A stretch of DNA of 17,980 bases. Origin: Dunaliella salina. Its lineage: Eukaryota; Chlorophyta; Chlorophyceae; Chlamydomonadales; Dunaliellaceae. Each line of letters starts with the position of its first letter. The first letter of the stretch is position 1. Position numbers and translations under genes: made by a program. The stretch lies in assembly GCA_002284615.2 (NCBI GenBank), contig MU069860.1:115085-133064 (forward strand), read 5' to 3'. The notes beneath the pieces are model-generated. The model was not told the DNA's origin and made no database searches. It was given only the letters and a program-made list of their open reading frames with translations. This document shows, piece after piece, positions 1 through 8,642 of this stretch.

Positions 1-1
1 A

Positions 2-610
2 TTCAGCCAGGCTAGCCCAAATGATAGCAGTTCACATGCTTGTTTGAGCACTGCTCACCATATCCCTACACAGCCCAAGCCCCCAAGCATTGACCACCAA
101 CATCAGACAGATGTTTGTCTCAACCCTCAAACACGCACTCTTACTCCGCACAGCCTAGATACTCAAACAAACAGACCCAGACAGAAGAGGCAACAATTGC
201 TCCACACAGACAGAGAGATCATTTCCTCAGCCATCCACTCTCTAAGCTCCCTTTCCCAAGGCCCAAAAGTCTGGAAGTACAGGAAAAATACAGCTGAGAA
301 ACTTGCTAAAGAGACTACTGCTAGCCATGCTATCAGTTCAATCTTCTATCATGATTTAGATATTACTCACATAGATAATTGGAGAACTTTTGCAGAAAAC
401 AAGGAAGGACAATCAAGCTCCCCCGCCCACCTCCGAGTGCAATATCACCCGCACTACGCACCTATGATAATTGAAAAATGGGCCCTGCCACTTTTCAAAC
501 AAGCTAATCTTGTGCCTGAAGATGTCTCACCTGCTGCTTGCACTGATATTGAGCGTGCCTGTTGCCAAATATGCAATTACTACCAAAGCTATGAAACTGG
601 AACCTCTTAG
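2..610 (+). pseudogene. N-terminal part of the element protein, ending in a TAG inside the PHD finger
   Basis: The frame is open from base 2 to the TAG at 608-610, with the ATG at 44 being merely internal. The first 90 residues are rich in Pro, Gln, His and Thr and look disordered. Residues 90-170 look like a folded region that I do not recognise. The segment ends with CCQIC, the first zinc-ligand pair of a PHD finger. The second half of the finger follows in the same frame right after the TAG, so the stop interrupts a single domain rather than ending a gene. About 20 codons, counting the TAG, separate the first and second Cys pairs, which is within the normal PHD range. The true N-terminus lies upstream of the window. 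Confidence 0.6.
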
Positions 611-2362
611 CATCCACATCCTGATATGTATGTTTGTGATGTGTGCCGCCGGACGTACCATTGGGGATGCATGAAGGAGCTTGGATGNTACTCGGATGAG
701 CAAAGACAAGTAATTGCAACAGCCGACACATGGGTATGTCCTGCCTGTGCAAACCTAAATGATGCCCAAAAAGTTAAAAGAGAGCGGCAGACTAAAGAAG
801 AACTCAGGAGGGTCGCTTGGAAGCCCTCCTGGGAATCAGGGGATTTACAGGAGGCTTGGCCTAAATTTAAAGAGTGCTTGCTTAAGTTTGAAGCACAACA
901 GAGCGAGCCTAACCTCTCAACACCCACAGCAGATTCTACCCTCTCAAATCTGGAAAGACAGGGCTTTGAAAAACCTACTGAAACCAATATATGGCAGCAG
1001 AAATTGGACGCAGATTTGCGCAACAAAATCATATTTGATACAAACCCCACTAATCCACGAGCAGACATAAAGCCTACAGCTTCATGCAAATATTGGCTGC
1101 GCGAGGTTGACCTCGTGAAATACACGGACCAGCAACCCCCTCATCCAGCACCATCAGACACAGGATCCCCCAGCCATTCCCCTCCTACTCCATCCCCCCT
1201 CATTCTCCCAGAAATATACACGGCGCACATGGCTTGCATATACAATACACAAGGCAAATATGTTGGTATGATATCGCCAAACCGCTTCCAAATCCTTTAC
1301 AGGGCTTTTTATGGGGCCAAGCTTGCTGGCATGCACGAGAAAATAACACCACTTCCAGGCAACTTTGCTACTGAGCTGCAAGGACTCCTTTCCCGCAAAT
1401 CCATGCTTGAAAGAAAGTACTCTAGCAAGAAGATCAAAGATTCTTTTACACAAGCCCTTCCAACTCACATCCATACTGCCCTTAAAAAATGGGCTTTGGT
1501 AAGTCAAGAAAAAATGGCCTCCCCACTAGACCACAACCCACAATACCAGAATTATTGGAGTGCCAACTCCCGTGACACTTTTTTTGGTGCCATGCATAAT
1601 GCCTTCTCATCCAAATTCTCAGGCTTCTCAGTCTGCCATCCCATTTATGACGAGGGAATCATGACCCAAGCTTTGCAACATGCCATTTCCTCTGCCATTC
1701 TCAACACAGAGGCCACTGCTTCATTCATGTTCCTTCCGGCTTGGAATAAGAACATGATATCCAACCCCTACTCCAAACTTTTCAATGCCTACCCCCACCT
1801 CTGTTACGAACTTGGAACCATATCTTGCAAAAAACTTAGTTACAGCGCCACTAAATCCTGCCCTAACCAAGAGGTACCTTTACCTATGCATACCTGGGAC
1901 CTTCGCATCTATGCTATTTGGAACACTGCAGCTCGAATCCATCTTAATAACCATAACAAAGACTGGTTACAGGGACTGAAAGGAGATTTGAAAGAAGCTA
2001 CAGAGTGGAAGCTTGACAGTGTCAGCAGCCACCCTATCCTAAATCCCATGCATGCCCACATGCCAGGCTTCAATAAACTAGAACGCCTNCCTCTTGACAA
2101 ACAACACGTATCCAAGCAGCCTAGAAATTCACACATAAGTATCCAAGATANAGACTTGGTGCCAAGCCAATCCAGTACTCTCCTGACTCTTAAAGTTGCT
2201 GACTGGAGAACTTGGGCATACACAGATGGCAGCTGCCTTGTCCACAACGGTAAGCAAGAAATTGGAGCAGGCGTCTACTGCCCGTCCACTGACAGCAAGA
2301 ACTTTGTAGAACCAAACGGTGCTGGGATTACTAAAACCATCACTAGAATGCTGCTTAATTAG
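611..2362 (+). pseudogene. PHD finger second half, middle domain and N-terminal RNase H of the element
   Basis: This continues the frame of the preceding segment; counting residues from the ATG at 626 gives 578. It opens with CDVCRRTYHWGC and later WVCPAC, completing a C4HC3 PHD finger, a type that usually reads histone H3 tails. The middle region (about residues 190-420) includes YWSANSRDTFFGAMHNAF and CHPIYDEG near residues 310-343, then FMFLPAWN and YPHLCYELGTI. This layout weakly recalls class I adenine methyltransferases, with HPIY (1637-1648) where NPPF/Y would be. RNase H begins at about residue 530 with YTDGS; its first catalytic Asp is codon 2225-2227. The frame is lost near 2345-2362, just where the second catalytic residue (Glu) should fall, and a TAG closes it at 2360-2362. 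There are N bases at 688, 2089 and 2151. Confidence 0.65.
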
Positions 2363-2931
2363 CAGCAATTGCTGCTGCTATCATCACCAAAAATGCAGAT
2401 ATTGCATCAGACAGCCTCATCTCTTTCAACCAAATACGTAAACAACTTCTTTATCCTGAAAGACACCTCAGGCATACCCAAGGAGACGCCCTTAAAATGA
2501 TTCAAACTCTCATTAGTGACTTCCATACCAAAATTCGAATTTACAAGGTGAAGTCCCATGCTGGCATTGCTGGAAATGAATGTGCAGATGCTATTGCAAA
2601 ACATCAAGCAAAGCAAGCCCAGAACTGCGTGGCAGACACCGAGATCCCTGGTGCAGGTCCTGGTGGAAATCCATTTACAAACATTTTCTGGTTAGCCAAG
2701 GAAGAAAGAGTGCATGCTGCAGGCACATCCGCGGGTCCACCACCCGCCCACAAGCTCACCTATTTCCCCAATCTTCAAGATGCCCTCAAATCCCACATGC
2801 ATTCTAAACACAAGCTTGGATATGCCAATGCCAAAACAGGCTACTACTCTTACTATAAAAACGTATTACAGCAAGTAGATAAAAAATCAGCAATGCCTTC
2901 AGAAATATGCCCAACATCTCTGTACTCATGA
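2362..2931 (+). pseudogene. C-terminal half of RNase H, shifted frame
   Basis: The RNase H domain resumes one frame over from 2362. IASDS carries the third catalytic Asp (2410-2412). KSHAGIAGNECADAIAKH carries the conserved His (2557-2559) and final Asp (2587-2589), a very typical type I RNase H ending that degrades the RNA of RNA:DNA hybrids. A linker of about 90 residues (Pro/Gly-rich, then YANAKTGYYSYYKNVL) follows. The frame stops at 2929-2931, but the natural continuation is in another frame from about 2885, after an A-rich run (2881-2886) that is a plausible indel site. The first in-frame ATG (2497) is internal to the domain and is not a real start. Confidence 0.7.
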
Positions 2932-3848
2932 AGCGTACCATCCTGCAGTACCGCACAGGCACCCTCTAAAACCAAAAACATGCAATTCGTTTCAAAAAGT
3001 CAACTGATCCATCTTGCCCCCTCTCAGGCTGCCATCATTTGGACAGCGTGCTACATATGCTCTCAGGCTGCCAAAACCATATCATCTCCAACATGAGAAC
3101 TGAGCGCCATAACATTGCAGGCAGAATGATCACAAAAGCCCTCAGCAAATGCCCTGTAGGGGCAGGCCTGGTCTACACAGACATAGGAAGCAATTTTATG
3201 CTTGCTCAACACAACCTCCAACTCCCTACACATGCCTCAAACAGAACATTACCTGCTTACTTCTTCCCTTGTAACCTTCCAGAAAGGAAAAGACTCAACT
3301 CCAGTCGACCAGATGCTGTTTTGATTGCCCCTTTTAATGCCAAACATACTTCTAACGATGTTTCTCCTACCCATTCCCATCACGCTTTGCGCAGCTCCTC
3401 ACGGAGGACCACCAGAACTAGTCGCATGAGGCAACCCCATGAACTTCGTGCAAATGAACGCCATGTGCACCTAATAGAAATCAAATTCTGTGAAGACACA
3501 AGGCCAGAGCATCAGTTGAACGCGGCAAAGCAGCAGCACGTAGACCATTGTAAACTTGTTAATGCTAAAGCTGTTACAATTCACCCTATTCTCCTGGGTG
3601 TAGGTGGAACTATTTACACTGAGCATACCATAAAGGAATTCAAACAACCAGGATTGGATCACCAGCGTGCCACGAAGCTTGCTCAACAACTTCATGCCCA
3701 TTCTGTTCAATATGCCCACAAACTAGTCCTCACACATCGCGCTGTTGAAAACAAAAATACTTCCAACTGCCAGGTTCTAGATTCTAGTAACCCTCCAGAT
3801 CCTCTTTTTCATACCTTGTGGTGGAGGGGGCACACGGCTCTCTTTTAA
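2886..3848 (+). pseudogene. Zinc finger plus PD-(D/E)XK restriction-like endonuclease, C-terminus of the element
   Basis: This is the third frame of the element. From about 2886 it reads NAFRNMPNISVLMKRTILQY, is cut by a TAA at 2967-2969, then stays open to 3848. CPLSGCHHLDSVLHMLSGC (3015-3071) is a metal-binding finger like those before the endonuclease in R2-type LINEs. RPDAVLI (Asp codon 3312-3314) and IEIKFCEDT (Glu 3477-3479, Lys 3483-3485), followed by a conserved-looking Gln (3513-3515), give the PD-(D/E)XK catalytic set, though with a long Ser/Arg-rich insert of about 40 residues between Asp and Glu. The segment HPILLGVGGTIY and HAHSVQYAHKLV look structured. In LINEs this nuclease nicks target DNA. 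Residues look intact, but upstream breaks make activity unlikely. Confidence 0.65.
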
Positions 3849-4302
3849 GCCAATGTGTCTCCTTTTCCTTAATTGATGTAGGGAGGGTTTCTCTGCCTAC
3901 GTAGTTTTTCTTTTCTTTTCTTATATATATATAAGGTATACAGGGCATGTGACATAACCCTGAAGTTCAAGTTCAGAAACATACATGTAAGCACACAGCA
4001 TAGCAATAGCAAAAAAATGGCGATTTCATTTGCACTCCCCTCTACTGCAATTTAGTTGTTGTTATTTCCTTCACTATTTCACTTTCCTCATTTATATCAA
4101 GGGCTAGACTTCTCCCTGAGACTGTAAAGGGGCAAGCACGTCATTGCTGGCCTTGCCAGACAAAATTGTAAGTCCCCGCCTTACAGTGCACAATGTTCTG
4201 CTTTGGTCTATTTCAATCACCTGACCACGTCCTGGTCTTGCAAATTGATTTGCTTTACAGCACTGGTACGTAAGCCTTACACGATCGTGCTCTTTCACAC
4301 AG
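3849..4302. other. Gap between element and LRR gene, no clear gene
   Basis: This is AT-rich sequence. It holds a pyrimidine-rich run (TTTTC repeats, 3906-3920), a short (TA)n tract (3921-3933) and TGTAA at 3986-3990, which may be the 3' processing signal of the element. An open minus-strand stretch (4104-4331) is protein-like but has no recognised family. The final bases (TTCACACAG, ending 4302) look like a 3' splice site for the next plus-strand exon. Confidence 0.4.
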
Positions 4303-4806
4303 GTGGGCTTCATCTTCTCCTTGCTACCCAAAGGTGGCCAAGACCGGCGCGCCTTTTACTCCTGCTGCAAGCAATTGCACACTGCACGCAGTCAGGTCTG
4401 CCAGCAGTTCAGCACACTCACAATCTTCACAGACCAACTGTGTAGCAGCAACAGCAGCAGCAGCAGCAGCAATCCTTTCCTCTGCTTCCCTAAAGGTGCA
4501 GAGCTGAAGAAGCTGGTGCTTGAGCACCAGCAGAGGGGCTCTGATCCGCACGATGACCAAGGTGCTCTGCTGCTCCAGCTTCTGCAGCCAACCCAAATAG
4601 ATTCATGCCTCTGGGTGAAGTCAGTCTCGCAAAACCTTGAGGAGGTTCATTTAAAGGTGAATTGTTTTAAGAGGTCACAGGGGCTGTGCCCCTCACCCCA
4701 GAAGATTGGAGGAGTACTTTCAAAGTGGTGTTTTGTCCAAAATGTGCATGCTTTCAGTGAGCGGCCCCTATCAGTAGTCCTTGCCCTTACAGGGAAGACC
4801 CCTTAA
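4303..4806 (+). CDS. Possible N-terminal (F-box-like) exon of an LRR gene
   Basis: Immediately after a good acceptor (TTCACACAG) the frame reads FSLLPKGGQDRRAFYSCC, then KQLHTARSQVCQQFSTLTIF. The pattern LxxLP...DRxAxxxCCxxLxxAxS resembles the F-box-like starts of algal LRR proteins. A (CAG)n run (4444-4472) encodes a Ser stretch. Beyond it, AELKKLVLEHQQRGSDPHDD and GALLLQLLQ look helical and coding. Beyond about 4620 the frame is less convincing, and the real exon probably ends before the stop at 4804-4806; I cannot place the donor site. It has the same strand as the LRR exons from 6745, so one gene is plausible but unproven. The minus strand is also open here (4324-4596), which weakens the call. 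Confidence 0.35.
   Translation: MGFIFSLLPKGGQDRRAFYSCCKQLHTARSQVCQQFSTLTIFTDQLCSSNSSSSSSNPFLCFPKGAELKKLVLEHQQRGSDPHDDQGALLLQLLQPTQIDSCLWVKSVSQNLEEVHLKVNCFKRSQGLCPSPQKIGGVLSKWCFVQNVHAFSERPLSVVLALTGKTP
4443..4472. repeat. (CAG)n trinucleotide run
   Basis: Near-perfect CAG/AGC triplets lie inside the candidate F-box-like exon. They read as Ser on the plus frame and Ala on the minus frame. Triplet runs like this vary in length between strains. Confidence 0.85.
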
Positions 4807-5218
4807 AAAGAAAAGGAAATGTCCAGCGGAGGCTTGGCCAGCTTGTATTTATCACAAAACATTTTTGCGTTGCACCATTTGCAGGTCTGCATGGACTAGG
4901 CACTGGTGTAGGCTGTACCTGTGGCCGAAAACAAGACAGTAAAGAAAGAAAAGGAGAAGACTACTCAAGCCAAGTCTGGCTGCGAGCATTAAGGAAATGC
5001 TCCCTCATTAGCATGCTAGCCTCACCAATAAGGCCCACAAGCTTAGACACAATGAAGCTATGAGCCGACGCAAGGGAACTAGTGAGGGTCTGGCGGGGTG
5101 TCAGACCTGGCAATTTAAGCTCACCAAGGTCATATTGAAAAAGTTATTCACTTGATGATCAGATCTGCTTGGGGATTAGACTGGAGCATGTGAGTGGAAT
5201 TGAAGCTCAACCTTTCTG

Positions 5219-5260
5219 GTGCAGGATGCAAGTGTTTCAGTGCAGGATGCAATTGTTCAA
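5219..5260. repeat. 21-bp tandem pair
   Basis: Two adjacent 21-bp copies begin with GTGCAGGATGCAA at 5219 and 5240. They differ at a few bases near the end of the unit. Confidence 0.8.
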
Positions 5261-5876
5261 CCATTAAATGTGGCCAGCTGCAATCCCAGGCCTTTCATAC
5301 ACCTCTTTGCATGCTCTGAGCAAACCAAACATATTTCAGGGTCCCAAGTATTGAACAGCGCAGAAAATTTGACATGATGAGGTGCTGCGTGTGGCTTACA
5401 GGCTGCTTTGCACCCATTATAGTAGAAAAAATGGATTCTAAACCTACACCAGGAGTTCAGCGCGCCTAGACTTGAGAATCTGTTCTTAAATTGTCTAATC
5501 ATGCCGCAATATCTGACTTTTTGGGGGTGCATGGGAGGAGTGTGCTGGTGGAGCGACCCTTGGGACCCTTAGGTGTGCATACCAATGCAGGAAGTGATCG
5601 CGTCACAACGGCTGCATTTCCTAGAGACCTGCGCACATCTCCACGTGCTGCCCAGCATGACCCCATCTAAAAAATTCTAAATGAGTTTAAAAGGTGGCCT
5701 GTGCAAAAAACAGTGTGCTTTTTACCGTCCCAGCGGGGTTCATGTCTCACATTTCTCAGTTTCACTTTGAAGGTGCTGCCCCACTTGGCCTACCAGTAGG
5801 ATCCTGGATTGGTATAGTCAGTGCTGAGATATCCTTGAAAAAGCAGGAGATGCCGCTTTTGGAAAAGGAAGGCCAG

Positions 5877-5962
5877 CCATGGGGACAACCGGTAGTGTCC
5901 AGAATCTGTGCAGGACAGCCCATGGAGACGACCTGTAGCGTCCATAATCTGTGCAGGACAGC
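5877..5962. repeat. 43-bp tandem pair
   Basis: Copies at 5877-5919 and 5920-5962 both start CCATGG and end CTGTGCAGGACAGC, with about five substitutions between them. This is a local duplication in noncoding sequence. Confidence 0.85.
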
Positions 5963-6580
5963 CAAATGGGAGGTAGAGGGGACAAGCGCTCTATTCCGGG
6001 GCCCTTCTTTCTTGCCTATGGCTGGCTAGATTGATGCTTTGAGCAATGCACTAGGAGGGACTAGGGATGGAGGGACTACGGGGTTGGGGTGGCTTGGGGG
6101 AGATGCTACGCTGTTTCTGGCCCTCCCGCCTACAGGCAAACACTCTATTGTGCAGTTTATCAGACCTTGTGCTCTATTGAACAGTTTACAAAGTGGATTT
6201 GTTAAACCAGCAAATCACCTAACCTAGGCAATGAATGCTCAGGCGTGGAGGGATGGAAATCATCAACTTGCATGCATCACAGAATAGAATAAAATCCATC
6301 GTGTTTCCAACCTTAAGAGATGTCAGAATTGCTCTGCTGCTTCAAAGACCTTTGTGAGGGCAAGATCACTTGCCCGGCTCATGAACAAATGGGGATGATC
6401 AGTGTTCAGGTGTGCATACTCTGCAAAAAATTGCATAGGTGTGTTTTGACGGGTAGCCTGTACCAAAAAGCATGGCACTTTTTTTTGCAGCATCCTTTTA
6501 AGAGCATGAGCACTTAAAGGCAGCATAATCTGGCACATACGGACCTTGAGCGGGCCCCCTAGAATTTGCGTGAATGATGA

Positions 6581-6607
6581 GCAGCATCTGTGAGTTGCAG
6601 ATGCTGC
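6581..6607. repeat. Perfect 10-bp inverted repeat
   Basis: GCAGCATCTG (6581-6590) is followed by a 7-nt loop and its exact reverse complement (6598-6607). It could form a hairpin in RNA or mark a small element end. Function is unknown. Confidence 0.8.
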
Positions 6608-6744
6608 AGGTATAGGCAACAGGAACATGTGAGGCAAATGTTTCTCCCATGTCCATTTGTGTTGAAATTTTAGTGAAATAGGATCCCAGGTCTTGCCTTT
6701 GGCCTCACCGCTGCCTTCAAATTTTCTTCCTTGCTCATTTGCAG

Positions 6745-7527
6745 GGCTTTCAGCTCACAGAGAAGGCATCCACTGTTGATGGCCTTTGCTGCACCTGGTG
6801 GCAAGTGTGGACTGCAAGGCCTGCACTTCAGGATGGGGGACAATTACAAAAAGTTTATGATGCCAGCTTTCGGCTTAAGCATTGGATCTATCAGAAATAT
6901 TGCCAGTTTGGAGGCCCTGTCGTTAGTACTCTCTGGGACCATGTACTTCTCGGGCGACCCCTTTTTGCTTACTGGGACCTTGGCCTCCATATCAGCCCTC
7001 ACGCAGCTGCGGAGCCTCTGTATCCAAGAAGAGGATTACGACTATATGGGACTTGGAGGTTTCAGCAGCACCCTCATGCACTTGCAAGGCCTTCAGCGTC
7101 TATCTCTGCCACGACCGCCCATTACGCCAGAAGTTGCTGTTATGCCTGAGAGCCTGAATGTCGTTGGCGTCCGTCTAGAACATGACGTGCATCATTTATG
7201 CAGCTCGCATCGATATTGCTTCGCATACCCACCGTCTTCCAAAGCTTCAGATCATTCATTGTCTTGCTTTGAACTTTGAACTGAATTTAGAAGATGGGTC
7301 AGCTAGCAATTATGCAGCATTGCCCCAGGCATTACCAGCTCTCTCACACCCGCATTTGAGCATTGAGAGTATCAGGGTGGCCGGTTTTGATGACTTGCTC
7401 AGCTTTCTTCTTCATGCACAGCCACTCGCCAAACATGTCTGCAAAATTAAGATCCGTGCTGAACCTGACAGAGACGGCAGCATAGCAAATTTTACGCGGC
7501 TTGCAGAGCTATGCCCAGCGTTGAAAT
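6745..7527 (+). CDS. LRR protein exon, with one frameshift
   Basis: The exon follows the acceptor TTTGCAG (ends 6744). In the first frame, to about 7195, LRR-like lines are visible: IASLEALSLVLSG, ISALTQLRSLCIQ, LMHLQGLQRLSLPRP. The protein continues one frame over with LPKLQIIHCLALNFELN and ends RLAELCPALK at a GTGAGT donor (7528). The switch falls near 7180-7260, too tight for an intron, so it is an indel: either a real pseudogenising lesion or an assembly error. The last codon is split after one base (phase 1). LRRs form curved protein-binding scaffolds; the partner is unknown. Upstream exons are uncertain, and the ATG at 6731 lies in the presumed intron. Confidence 0.6.
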
Positions 7528-7669
7528 GTGAGTGTTGAACTCTTCGTTTGACATTCAATTCCGTTCTTCCGCTCATTTGTAATAAATGCCGATGTGCAAG
7601 CTGCTGCAAGTATGTTGGGTTTTCATATATCCTTGCATCAGATCAACTTATTACTGGCCTCTATTGCAG

Positions 7670-7993
7670 GTCTTTTGGTTCAATCAGGTCTGCCGTGCGC
7701 TGCCAATATATGGGATCCGGCATATTTGTTTGGAGCTTGGCAGCTGAGCAGCTTGCAAGAGTTGCAGCTGATCTTCACCAGTGACATGCTGGACACCGGA
7801 GGTTTGGGACAGTTATTGCATGGAGTGTTGTCACTTGCCGTGGCAGCGAGTGCTGAAGAGGGTCCGCCTCTGACAATAGTGCTCAAAGGTCAAGAGCGCG
7901 GCAGGACACAGAGTGTTGAAGCAGACATTGGCCTGCTGCACCTGCAGTGGGCCTCCATAAGCAAGGTTCTGAAACGCCTCAACTGCGATCTAT
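7670..7993 (+). CDS. LRR protein exon (middle)
   Basis: It is bounded by acceptor CTATTGCAG (ends 7669) and donor GTGAGG (7994). Joining the single T left at 7527 to GT here restores a TGT codon and an open frame, so both phase and reading frame agree with the preceding exon. It reads LLVQSGLPCAANIWDPAYLF, then SSLQELQLIFTSD (an LRR-like line), GLGQLLHGVLSLAVAAS and a C-terminal region with GPPLTIVLKGQERGRT. The intron before it is 142 bp. It is read-through open past the donor to 8025, which is a shadow of the retained intron. Confidence 0.6.
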
Positions 7994-8281
7994 GTGAGGT
8001 ACACTTGCAAACTGGATTCTTCTGATTCCTTCAAGTCTTTGCTGGGCCCTGCATGGAAATGCAAACCCCCTTGAATTTGTTTTGTTTGAGCTGTGTTTTC
8101 AAGCCTGTATACAAGCATGCTTGGCCCAAATAACTGTACTTGTTGGCCGGATTTGGAAATGCGCGCTAGGAATGGTGAGTGCTGGACTGGCAATAAATCC
8201 CTAAAGCAATAAATCCCTTGGGACCAAGGTTTAGCGATGGTATTAATTTTGGGCAGGCTGGAACGACTTTTTCCCGTGCAG

Positions 8282-8359
8282 GTTTTGCTGCTGTTTTTAT
8301 ATACAAGGAACAAGGCATGTCGAGAGAAGCAGAGTCTTTGGATATCAGAGTGAACAACG
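8282..8359 (+). CDS. LRR protein exon (small, 78 bp)
   Basis: Acceptor TTTTTCCCGTGCAG ends at 8281 and donor GTAGGC starts at 8360. The T left at 7993 plus GT again makes TGT, a third boundary in phase 1. It reads FAAVFIYKEQGMSREAESLD and IRVNN. It is short, but the exact phase agreement at both ends supports it. Confidence 0.5.
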
Positions 8360-8482
8360 GTAGGCTTGCTTGCCACTCAGTAAGGCATATCAGGCTTTGT
8401 TTGCCATTCCTTTAGCATGAAACGCTCGTTCCTACATGCCCCTGCTTTGCTACCTGATCTCCTCCGGTCTTTCCTATGCAAG

Positions 8483-8556
8483 TTGTGCAAAAAAGTCCTT
8501 ATGTTTTTGATCTTGGACTTCATCTTCTTGGTGCTCAATGCTCGATCGGAGTTTAG
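8483..8556 (+). CDS. Possible terminal exon of the LRR gene
   Basis: Using acceptor TATGCAAG (ends 8482), the G left at 8359 plus TT keeps the frame open: VVQKSPYVFDLGLHLLGAQ, then CSIGV and TAG at 8554-8556. A TGTAA lies about 80 bp beyond the stop. An alternative acceptor (CTTTAG, 8410-8415) would give an almost immediate TGA, so the end of the gene is uncertain. Confidence 0.35.
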
Positions 8557-8637
8557 GAGGAGGTCCAACATTTTAAATTTTGCACCTGAATGTCATGTTT
8601 GGGCCTTGGACAATTAAATTGCATCCCTGGTTGGTAG

Positions 8638-8642
8638 TGTAA
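8638..8642 (+). promoter_or_regulatory. TGTAA polyadenylation signal candidate
   Basis: TGTAA is the chlorophyte poly(A) signal. Its position about 80 bp after the proposed LRR stop codon fits, but a 5-mer can occur by chance. Confidence 0.4.

Larger units (their letters stand above)
1..3848 (+). mobile_element. Decayed retroelement-type unit: PHD finger, middle domain, RNase H, zinc finger, PD-(D/E)XK nuclease
   Basis: One coding unit can be followed across frame changes from the left edge to a TGA/TAA-type stop region at 3846-3848. The order is PHD finger (about 533-745), a roughly 480-residue middle region, RNase H (about 2213-2620), a CxxxxxC...H...C finger (3015-3080) and a PD-(D/E)XK nuclease signature (3309-3530). 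RNase H plus a C-terminal restriction-like endonuclease is known from non-LTR retrotransposons, and PHD fingers are known from ORF1 proteins of CR1-like LINEs. No RT motif (a YxDD box or a QGxPxSP box) is seen in any frame here. Defects are a TAG at 608-610, frameshifts near 2350 and 2885, and a TAA at 2967-2969. Reading is open from base 2, so the 5' end lies outside the window. A TGTAA at 3986-3990 may be its polyadenylation signal. The class is inferred; it could also be a domesticated or composite gene. Confidence 0.7.
4807..6744. other. Long stretch without a confirmed gene, possibly intron of the LRR gene
   Basis: No plus-strand exon is convincing here. It holds a 21-bp tandem pair (5219-5260), a 43-bp tandem pair (5877-5962) and a perfect 10-bp hairpin (6581-6607). 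Several minus-strand open pieces with Cys pairs lie at 4803-5532 (see findings). It ends in an acceptor-like TTTGCAG at 6738-6744. If the F-box-like exon and the LRR exons belong to one gene, this is intron of about 2 kb. Confidence 0.35.

Noticed and set aside
1154..1507. Minus-strand ORF inside the left element
   Set aside because: Shadow of the element's plus-strand coding frame.
3921..3933. TATATATATATA as a TATA box
   Set aside because: Simple dinucleotide tract downstream of the element, with no gene start nearby.
5694..6029. 111-codon plus-strand ORF
   Set aside because: Spans the 43-bp tandem repeat, no domain or splice signals; likely chance.
6739..7149. 136-codon plus-strand ORF in a second frame
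   Set aside because: Overlaps the frame that carries clear LRR lines; its Trp/His-rich sequence has no repeat pattern.
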